From positions 1,612,001 to 1,676,000 of the forward strand of contig NC_092637.1 in the NCBI RefSeq assembly GCF_039555335.1: a stretch of DNA of 64,000 nucleotides, read 5' to 3'. Both the position numbers and the translations under genes were made by a program. Positions 55,727 to 64,000 of the stretch are shown here, in pieces. Each line of letters starts with the position of its first letter. Positions within the stretch are counted from its first letter, which is position 1. The notes beneath the pieces are model-generated. The model saw only the letters and a program-made list of their open reading frames with translations. It ran no database searches and was not told where the DNA came from. This DNA comes from Amphiura filiformis (Eukaryota > Echinodermata > Ophiuroidea > Amphilepidida > Amphiuridae).

Positions 55727-56949
55727 CCCGGGGGTGCCACTCATATACCATTGCATGTTGTCATCACTGACCAGACACTTTTATTTTTCACCCAAAACAC
55801 TGACATGCCCAAGGGCTGAAAGGTAACCCTTACCACTGACCTGCTATGAAAAAAGGATACCCAAATCACTGACCACAGCCATGGTGCAAACAAAGGTACC
55901 CATATCACTGACCTTACATGTCCCAATGACCCTTTTCACTGACGAAGGTAGAAAGCAATATTTACCTAGTGTATTTCCAATCCCTTTACATACAATTTCT
56001 GTTATAATATGAAATAGCCTGGAATATCATCCTTAACACAAAATTGTGGTCATACACAACAAACAAGTTGCAATCATTTCATTGGTATCCAATTATAGTA
56101 CAAGTACATCCTGGGAAGATGTGAGAAATGCATCGTCTAAGCAGTGAAGCTTACCAACTTTAAGCTTATCAATTGGTCATGTGTGTGCCGAATTTTGCAC
56201 CCTCTGGACTGGTGTGTTTTTGAATGGTACACAACCCGCGGCACACAATCGGAAGTAGAAACCCGGGAGTAGAAAGCAAGAAACATCAGCAAAAGCGATG
56301 AAAAACGTGATTGCATTTTCTTAATAAGCGTAGCTATTTACCTTTGATTTCAGTGCTGAAGCCCGGGCCGAATCCATGATCCGCGCTAAGCTCTGAAATC
56401 TGAAATATAAAGCACTTTTTTTCCCCGTTTAACTTCGGTTTTGCGCGGGTGACAAACAGCGATGGCAAATGTCACTTCACGATTTCCAAAAGGCATGGTT
56501 CCTGGCATATCTGGTTCAGCAGTCAAACGTATGTCGTAATCCATTCCGATTACACAGTACATGTATCTGTACCTTGTACAAAATTCGTAGTCTCTACGCC
56601 CGTCTCTACGCAGCCCGCTCGGCAGCATGCACAAACATCACCGAGTTTTAATCATGGTACAAGACCGGGCACAAGACTAATATATTACACTTACAGACCC
56701 GGAAGTAAGAAGTTGTTTACAATCAGGAACGAAAACAGCGGCTGACGTCAAATGCTGGACTTTGATTTTTCATGAACCCAAAATGCCGACATATCTATTG
56801 TAAAAAGGTACCCTTTTTCCAGAAAACACCAAAATTGAGACCCTTTTCGCGTCCCGCGCGGGACGTGGCCTATGCTTAAAAAGATACCCTTTTACCGCGA
56901 AATTTTGGTCGGTGATGACTTCATTGACGGTTCAACTGGCACCCCCGGG
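55727..56949. mobile_element. CCCGGG-ended element, 1.2 kb, perfect 8 bp duplication
   Basis: Ends CCCGGGGGTGCCACTCA and GGCACCCCCGGG, flanked by GTCTGTGT on both sides (55719-55726, 56950-56957). The left 200 bp has six or seven spaced copies of a CACTGACC phrase, often as ACCCAAATCACTGACC; the right side has TACCCTTTT phrases in complement-like layout. Short frames at 56386-56745 overlap on both strands and look accidental. It sits in an older repeat that reads on as TGTCTGCCTGTCCGGCTATG. Confidence 0.8.
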
Positions 56950-57934
56950 GTCTGTGTGTCTGCCTGTCCGGCTATGCGTTTCACCGCGCTTCGACGCATC
57001 GATCCGATATTTTAGATATGGATATTTATCGGGATAAGCCTGTTGACCGGGTGGTTTTCGATGGGCCCCCTGGAGGTCAAAGGTCATCTAGGGGGGAAAT
57101 GTAAATGATTCCCTCAATTGGTTACCATGAAGCAAGGAAGCAGCCAAGTCAGTGCATAATAAAAAAAAACCCTTTAAAAGGGTTAAGCAGCGCCAAGGAT
57201 TTATCATTTAAATATTGGTCCAATGCAAAACACACCCATATACCAAAATCGCTGAAAAGGTACCATAAAACCGTGGCACATCCCCGTATACCTCGAACCA
57301 GGGAGACTCCCCCCACGTATATTTTGTATCGTGTATGATCATGAGAATGATTGAATATTTCCGATAACCTCGCTTTTGCTTGTGTTTTATATAACACTTT
57401 TTTACTCCCGTCCTCTCCCGGCGTCCTCTATCAAAGTACAATCATGACATGACATGAACTGGCGGCACGATAATATAACATTTTCAACCTAGTTTTTGAC
57501 CCCATCGTCTCCATCTATCATGAGCACCCCTATACATCAATCATCCGAAGATAGAGTGAAGAATGATTTGCCAATCGATAACCAAGGCATTCATTTCCTA
57601 TAGGCCTACTTGACAACATTTTATGCAGAACAAGTTTATTTGGCGCTCAATCACTAACATGCATGACCACATTAATGTCGACTCCAATTCGTTTATTCCA
57701 CTGAATACTGTGAACTACAACAGGCCGATTACTCCCCGCTATACTCACACGCAAAATACGGGTGTTGTGAAGACTGTTTATATCAACTGATAACCAAAAT
57801 TAAAATGATGACGTAACAGCTGTTGCATAGTCACTAGCACACCACTCCACGCCATACATAAATTCTCCCAGTCACATTTCCCCAATATGAAATTTAAAAA
57901 AAGTTAAATTTTAATTTTATTTCTTTTAAAGTTT
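56950..57934. other. No gene; old repeat sequence
   Basis: Begins with a TCTGCCTGTCCGGCTATGCG phrase and a GGAGGTCAAAGGTCATC phrase of repetitive type. Overlapping short frames near 57105-57441 occur on both strands and carry no motif. Confidence 0.4.
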
Positions 57935-58023
57935 GGCAGAGGCGGGGTTCGAACTCACAGCGCACCACGCCGCTTTGGATATGCTCTATGAGCCTAGCGC
58001 CTTAGACCGCTCGGCCACTTGTC
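57935..58023 (-). tRNA. tRNA-like sequence with Pol III boxes (pseudo-tRNA or SINE)
   Basis: On the minus strand the A-box region reads TGGCCGAGCGGTCTAAGGCG, as in Leu/Ser-type tRNAs, and the B box GAGTTCGAACCCC. A T7 run lies about 30 bp downstream (57896-57907 region), a plausible Pol III terminator. The acceptor ends (GACAAGT and CTCTGCC) do not pair and the anticodon arm is irregular, so a working tRNA is unlikely. Confidence 0.45.
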
Positions 58024-59039
58024 TTGATGGAATCCATTTGAAACTTATTTGAAGATATAATCGCAACTTCAATATAGGCCTACCACGTGACAAGCAAAAG
58101 CAGAAAACGTACCATATTTTGGAATTTTATTTGCCTAAAAACATTAATGTGTATTAATAGCGCTCAATTGTTGTTAATCCGACAATAAACATGATAAATG
58201 CGCGTCTATATGGACAATACATTATATCGATTTTGACATGTGCTCGCACGGTGTCAGTACATTTCCATGGTCAGTAAAATACTATAGAGGAACCTACCAT
58301 TTTTCTTGTATAAACGTTCGATGTTTTTATCAATTACATAAAAAATCCATTTTAGACCCCAAATGCTTTTTCAGGAAATAAAAGATTAGATTACCATAAA
58401 AACGAAACAGTAATCCTTTGACGGGTCTAATGTTATTTATACATAGTATTTTCAACGTTTTTTCTATCCTTATTCTTGATCAATTAAAAAAATATTTTGA
58501 CGTATAAAAAAAAAAAAAAAAATTCTCTGCCTCATAAACGACATCAAATGTGCCACAATTGGGTATCACGAATCGTTATATATGATGTGCAGTTAATATT
58601 CATATTTTCTTTTATACAGAGGATGCTTCAGTTTTGACAGGAAAAATATTTTCTTGAAAACCCTCTCACTCGGTTATTTCAAAACGGTAACCACGCTTCC
58701 CTAGAATGTGCAATAACTTAGCATTAAAATTTTTCTTATTCTAACAGCAAGCGTTTCTAGAATGCAGTATGGCGAAATGTGGTGTAAGTCACTAGTATGC
58801 TTGACTCGTAATGCATTATGGGGGTATCACTCTCATGTAATCCATTTCTCAGTCAGTTACTGACATGTAAAACAAATCCATGACAAATAGAGGTCATATA
58901 GAGGTCATTAGGGGTCAAACAGCATAGCTATCATGATGCCGGTGCTCTGTCATGTTGCTCTCACAGCTACCTCTCACAGCTACGGGTGAACTAGTATAAT
59001 AAAAAGAGGCATTGCATTATGGAGGGATGTGTTAAAAGT
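58024..59039. other. No gene seen
   Basis: AT-rich, with an A17 run at 58506-58522. No ORF or element recognised. Confidence 0.4.
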
Positions 59040-60500
59040 AAGTGTCACTATTTCCAAGTAATTTTAGTTTTTCTCATAAAAGATTTGTAAACTTCCAGCC
59101 AAAATTGATCGATTTCAAATCACCGTGTGTCAAAAATAACATTACCAAATAAAGCACCTTACCTACACATGTATCATAATATCCCTATGGCACATTAGTC
59201 TAGATATGGCACGATTTAGGGCAAACAAAATCGGCCACCCTTTTTATGAATATCATTACATCCTTACCAACCTTACCAATTTCTCTTACCTGTTAAAACT
59301 ATTTCTGTTTTCGATTTAAGGAAATAAATCCTTTTACTTTCATGACCCTAGATCTTGTCATAGCTGCATTATTCCATTATTTGAGTAAAATCAATAATGC
59401 ATCAGCAATGGGAAGTAATAAGAATTCCTAGAGTAGATTGGAAAGTCTAAGAAGACGTGTTTTAATAAAAAGCCGAGAGAACACATAATACAGAGGCTAT
59501 CACGAACTTGATGCATAGAGTCAACAACCTATTATGGTCAAAATAGTACATGCGAAATGTGCATACATGTGTATTTTGATTTAATTCCAAATGTCAAAGT
59601 ACACGGGAATTGTTTGTTAAGGGTAAATGTTACGGGTTAAAACGTGTCTTTTTCTGTAGATAACTTTAAAATGTATGGGTTTTTTACCAATGTATGATTT
59701 GTAATATTCACTACCTAACTACTGATTTTTCCGGGTTTTCAATGTATGTTTGTTCTAAGTAATGCACACTTTGATCTACGTTTTTCATGTCCTTTTTCTT
59801 TTATAACTCATTTTCTCCAGCTTGTTAACATTGTTTGCAATAATTACTTTGATCAATTAATGTCCGCCGAATAGAGAAGCAAAAATCGGAAACTCTTTGC
59901 CAAAATGAAAACTTGCTTTCAGTTTTCAATGTATAGATAAAAAAATGTGTGTGTGCAATTAGCATGCATGTGCCATCAATTGACTACTTTCTTAAAAGCG
60001 AGTTACAAGTCTAACATTGAGAAATCCACGAAGGAACCAGTTTTTCTTTATTCTGATGAAGAGCCGCAATTTGGATTTGAAAAAATAAAATAAAAAAGGA
60101 CGCGCTTTAAAACGTCAGAGGAAGAAGAAAACAGAAATAAACCAATCTATTGAGGTTAGCATTTGCATTTATAAGACATGTGTATCCATATCGCTGATTT
60201 AACTAATTGTTTTCTTATTAATAATAATATTTTTCCATCATTATATTTTGAAAACAACTTTAGTATTTGGCATGCGTTTGTAGTTAATTAACGATTTCAG
60301 TAATTTCAGTACATTAAACACAGATGTAGGTCGCTCTTCGTTAACATGCAAGCAAATAATCAATGCAACTATTAATAAAACGATAAGAATAAGTATTGGT
60401 CTGCATGTGTTTGTGTACAATTTGCCCGAAATCGCATGTGTAGTCACGATCATGATGTGTGCAGATGCGATTTCGAATTTAGAGATGTTTTAATGCATTA
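59040..60500 (+). repeat. Dispersed repeat R1, longest copy
   Basis: Reference copy: CAAGTAATTTTAGTTTTTCT, ACATTACCAAATAAAGCACC, GAACACATAATACAGAGGC, GATGCATAGAGTCAACAACC, TTGTTTGTTAAGGGTAAATG, GTCCGCCGAATAGAGAAGC, TTTCAGTTTTCAATGTATAG, GCCGCAATTTGGATTTGAAA, AAAACGTCAGAGGAAG and GTGTAGTCACGATCATG. About 1.45 kb; no ORF, no terminal repeats seen. Class unknown. Confidence 0.7.
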
Positions 60501-60628
60501 CCTTTCGTCACTTCATGCTTCATGCTTCAAAAAATGAACTGGTAAATGATCAGCGCTTTCAATATCCCCACTGGAAATAATCGAGAGTCTTCTGGCTCAA
60601 AGCTGTTCATAATTAATTTGAAAATGGG

Positions 60629-60904
60629 CTTTTTCTTTTAAAATCCACACTCCCCCTGTTGAAATACTCACTGCAATTGAAGACGATACAAGATCAGTTT
60701 GGGTGTGATACCATTCTAGTGGGCAGTAACATACTCGGATATAGTATAATAATACAGTAGTACGGTAATGGTTAAGTCATACAGGGGGGGAGTATGGGTT
60801 TCAAAATTATTATCTCTGACCAATTACATTGAAAATGTTATCCCTCTGTAGATAATATTTTCCAAATCTTCCACAGGGGTAGTGTGGATTATAACTGGAA
60901 TAGA
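60629..60904. mobile_element. MITE related to 1232-1417
   Basis: Arms AAAATCCACACTCCCCCTGT and CCACAGGGGTAGTGTGGATT; the right end ATAACTGGAATAGACC resembles the ends of the element at 1232. Confidence 0.5.
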
Positions 60905-62049
60905 CCAATGGCCAAATGTAAGTAGGTCGGACTTTGAAACAGGAGCTCGTGTAATTACATGGGGTAGTGATTAGTGTAAACAATAAGTATTCAAATACTT
61001 CTGATCTCTCACTACAAATGCCAGTCGCTTACAGATATGTACTAAATTCGCCTTCAAAAGGTTATTTTCCTCACATGAGAGATCAACACTTACAGCTACA
61101 AGCTACATTTATGACAGATGAAATCAGTCCTTGCCTGACCTGTCCACCAAAATAATGTTTGGGGATTACATACTCTTCGTGTAAAATCCTGCTGGAGTTT
61201 CTTGCAAGAACACAAAAGAAAAGGGGTGTTTAGAAGTATTTAAAAATTATCTCTAACATCTATGGTAAAGTGCAGGATTCAACATTACAAATCCAAACCC
61301 CGTACATATTTTAGCTAATTTGAAATATTTAACTGTTTCTCATTTAATTGAAAGTGGCAATAATATTAAAGACACTCGATATTTCTCCATAAGTACCAAA
61401 TATCGTCACCGTACTGTTCTCAAAATCAATATATTTGGTACTTACATATAATAATTAGGTTAAACTTTCGGAACACACCCGCAAGATGCTCCCTTTGCAA
61501 TTTATGAATATCTTTCTCTGCCATCCAATTTAAATGGTGTTTACGAGTAAACGCTTGGGGTAATAAATACATAGTGGTCTGCAAAAGTGGCAATTATTGG
61601 TACCATCTAATTGTCATGCGAATGATGATGACGCTGAGAGAGAAAAACCAAGTTCCTTACTTTTTTCTTCAATCAAATTTGATTCCAATCTTGACAAAGA
61701 AGGGATTCAAGACAGAATTCTCTGATCTTGTTAAAGTGAAATAATGAATACTCTCGGGCAGCATCTATCCAGCATCAAACTATGCAAGCGATGAACATGC
61801 TTAATTTATTCATTGTATGAGCATAATCTTCACCCATGGCTTACCTCAGAATCATACCACTCTAGGCAAAAAAAATGCTATGTCTCAAAGCCCACGCCAG
61901 TTTCAAAAACGAATACGGAATGAGGTTTTGTTTAAGATTGTTTTTTTAATTTTGTTAAACTTAAGTTTGAATTAAGACGTCATTCTCGAGTGTTCAAAAG
62001 TACACTGCATAAAATTGTGTTTGGTTTGCACAATTAAAATACAAATATC
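60905..62049. other. No gene seen
   Basis: AT-rich. The phrase AGTACCAAATAT / ATATTTGGTACTTA forms a small inverted repeat near 61395-61445. Short frames only. Confidence 0.4.
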
Positions 62050-62412
62050 AAGGTTCCGGATTCAAGCCTCGGTCTTACCCAAGGACTGCATGGGCATTTG
62101 GTTTATCCCGATGCCATACTCACCCTCGCAGTTTTTCTCCGGGATCTCCGGTTTCCCCATGTTTTCAAAAAATCGGTGATTATTTGTTTGGTTATCAAAA
62201 ACTTCCTTCACACAATGACATTTGTGGAGCTACACGATAATTGGTGGATGTTACAATCGAAATGCGGATAGATTTACGCCAGGTTCGGCTGCAACTGGCT
62301 TAGTTGATGCGATCTGATTGTGATGATTCACCATGGTAGCGAAATAACAGCGCTTTGAATCCTTCAAGATCTGAAAAAAAGGCGCTGTACAAATTCGAAA
62401 TTTTTATTTATT
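62050..62412 (+). mobile_element. SINE with GCGCTGTACAAATTC tail
   Basis: The body begins GGTTCCGGATTCAAGCCTCG (B-box-like) and goes on through CAAGGACTGCATGGGCA, CTCCGGGATCTCCGGTTTCC and TGCAACTGGC. It ends AGGCGCTGTACAAATTCGAA followed by an A/T tail. The tail motif AAxGCGCT-x-TA-x-AAAT is widespread in SINEs of marine deuterostomes. The tRNA-like head is mostly missing. Confidence 0.6.
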
Positions 62413-63129
62413 AAGACCAAGTGTTGGAATGAAGTTTTACCCAAATTCTTTCAATGATTCACTATTAGCTTTTTATACATTTCAACAGAAATGAAATCAT
62501 TGAATAATGCACTTGCATATAAAACATGAATACATAATAAATATCAATGATCTATAATGTGAAAGTGTTTACTAAATTTAGTTAGAAGTCTTCTTCATTG
62601 CTGCTGATCAGTCTCGCTGACGCTGACGGGCATGACGCATGAGCAGACAAACGGACTCAATCAACACGTATGATTGGCTGATATGATACGTCATGCCGCT
62701 TGCCGCTTGCGCTTGCCGCTGCGGCAAGCGGCACGAAAGTATGACAGTGGCATTAGACCTGGAGATAACTGGCATATCCTTTGCGTACCAAATCCTTCTA
62801 CAGATGACAATTTCACTCCTTGGGTATTTCCTTATTTGTAAGTGTATCATCATATAATTTTTCATTGCTTTATCTTTAAGTAATTCATGTTACTCTTATC
62901 AATAGACGTTCCTCTTATCAATAGATGGCTGTTTATTAATTTCGTGTATTAAGTATTTCTTTCATTTTATTTTAAGTGTATAATTATCATCATACACATT
63001 TTACATTTATATGAGTTGTCATCATCCTATTTTTAACTATATAATATTTTATTGAGGATATGCTCTTTTACATTTTTTACATGTTCCTCTTATCATTGTT
63101 GATTAATTTCACCCGTTACATATTTTTAT
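62413..63129. other. No gene; local GC-rich palindrome
   Basis: Near 62695-62735 a GCCGCTTGCCGCTTGCGC..GCGGCAAGCGGC palindrome stands out of AT-rich DNA. The rest is plain AT-rich sequence. Confidence 0.4.
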
Positions 63130-63633
63130 ATAAATCAACTGATATGTACTCAAAGTGTACGTAGCTGGGAGGAAAAGCAGACGGTCATTTGACAATTTTG
63201 ACCTTTTGTATTGAAGATATGCATCCCTCACCTATTCTCTTTATCAATTTTATTTGCCATCAAGAACACGTGTAGGTTGCTCCCTTTGCTACGATAATTC
63301 CACACCATTTAGAATGGGTTTGCTTTAGTTGTGCTTTCCCTGGTTTACGCATATATATATAGCATTCTCCTTGAATAGAGAAGTGGGAATTGTGGAAAAC
63401 TTATAGTCAGAATATGGAGTCATGTTGTCTTCTCTCTGTACTATAGCTACAATATGTGAAAGCTGATGAATTTTCTGTTTATCAACCTGAATAGCTGAAA
63501 GCAGATGATCCAAAGACCGCACTTGGTCACTTCTTTTAACTGTTGCTTCTGCAACATTCATATTGTCAAGCTTTTTTCTAAATGTTTGCCCCAACCGCCT
63601 CTGTCTTGTCACAGTTGACGCCTTCACCACCAA
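63130..63633 (-). pseudogene. Nuclease-module N-terminal-like part, copy 2
   Basis: The minus-strand frame reads VVKASTVTRQRRLGQTFRKK, then LDNMNVAEATVKRSDQVRSL, HIVAIVQREDNMTP and FSTIPTSLFKEN, with a frameshift near 63350. Beyond it, another frame still reads protein-like (RKPGKAQLKQTHSKWCG). The sequence matches copy 1 (50409-50880) down to the non-coding edge near 63130. It faces away from the core that starts at about 63674. No start codon or splice sites could be set with confidence. Confidence 0.6.
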
Positions 63634-63673
63634 TAGATTTTAAACCTGATGATAAAGAAGTCCATTTAGCTCA

Positions 63674-64000
63674 TTGCTGTGTTGCTATTTGGAAGCCAGT
63701 GGTCAGATCGTGCAAAATGGTACTGGAGATGCTGACACATTGATAGTGCCATGTAACATTCAATTTGCCAGACAAGTGAGAGAGGTAGCAGTAGTAGCAG
63801 ATGACAGATATACGACTTTGATGTACCATTGGGACCAGAATATTGTCGATATCTACTTCAATCCAGAGGAAACAGCAGAGGAAAGGGTTGGTGGTATGGA
63901 AAGTTCAAGACCTTGCTAACAGAGCTGGTGAGGTAGTGACATTCCATCTCCTGTTCATCAGTGCATGGAGTGGTTGTGACACCACTTCTGCTACAGTTTG
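63674..64000 (+). pseudogene. Nuclease-module PIN/FEN-like core, copy 2 (cut by window end)
   Basis: The plus-strand frame reads YLEASGQIVQNGTGDADTLI, VPCNIQFARQVREVAVVADD, then MYHWDQNIVDIYFNPEE. A frameshift near 63880 is followed by VVWKVQDLANRAGEVVTFHL and LFISAWSGCDTTSATV, running off the window. The three aspartate-bearing motifs (DADTLIV, VVADD, SGCDTT) appear in the order expected of FEN/XPG-like PIN nucleases. It is uninterrupted where copy 1 carries the 638 bp element, so it supplies the empty site. The frameshift makes it a pseudogene, but the rest is well kept. Confidence 0.65.

Noticed and set aside
56386..56745. Overlapping 60-98 codon frames on both strands in the CCCGGG element
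   Set aside because: GC-rich interior opens several frames at once, and none shows a transposase motif that I recognise.
57935..58023. Functional tRNA-Leu gene
   Set aside because: A and B boxes are good, but the acceptor stem ends do not pair and no sound anticodon arm can be drawn.

Overview
This is a 64 kb piece of an AT-rich animal genome. Most ORFs are short, introns show canonical GT-AG sites, and the non-coding DNA is a dense mosaic of transposon remnants. The SINE, RTE/CR1 LINE, hAT/mariner/Harbinger-type MITE and minisatellite content fits a marine invertebrate, probably a deuterostome (echinoderm, hemichordate or cephalochordate). Nothing in the sequence fixes the species. I see no bacterial genes, rRNA or CRISPR array.

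Host genes are few. At the left edge (1056-4036, + strand) lie the last three exons of a multi-pass amino-acid transporter of the AAAP (SLC32/36/38-like) superfamily. The splice phases match and the introns contain MITEs and a LINE fragment. At 29799-30848 (+) there is one intact single-exon rhodopsin-class GPCR of 349 aa, most like a neuropeptide receptor. The two genes are unrelated. Every other coding-like sequence I could support belongs to mobile or multicopy elements.

Mobile layer, left to right: LINE C-terminal scraps (420-740, 2360-2710); many 130-650 bp inverted-repeat elements with readable target-site duplications (16126-16471, 28212-28752 and 55727-56949 have perfect 8 bp duplications; 25413-25746 and 23717-24030 have TTA and TAA; 32232-32593 and 18448-18782 have TTAA); a 1.04 kb mariner relic with about 200 bp terminal repeats (22335-23374); a minisatellite of about 115 bp units carrying 18 AGGTCA half-sites in the region (20444-21140); a 5'-truncated CR1/Jockey-like LINE (35488-36456); a 3.5 kb inverted-repeat element with a gag ORF (38705-42229); and an RTE LINE whose 5' half is inverted (51331-53954).

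The right half is built largely from copies of one dispersed repeat, called R1 here (32640, 34390, 38464/42230, 44100, 46270, 48560, 54030 and 59040). Later elements inserted into R1 copies, so several empty sites can be read inside the window. Two inverted copies of a decayed coding module (49100-50880 and 63130-64000) keep motifs of a PIN/FEN-like nuclease family found in many invertebrate genomes. In both copies the N-terminal part faces away from the C-terminal part.

The best candidates for something undescribed are the gag-carrying inverted-repeat element, the CCCGGG-ended elements filled with short repeated phrases, and the shared head-inverted nuclease module. The clearest mechanistic record is the twin-primed RTE insertion. 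All homology statements rest on reading motifs by eye; no search was run.
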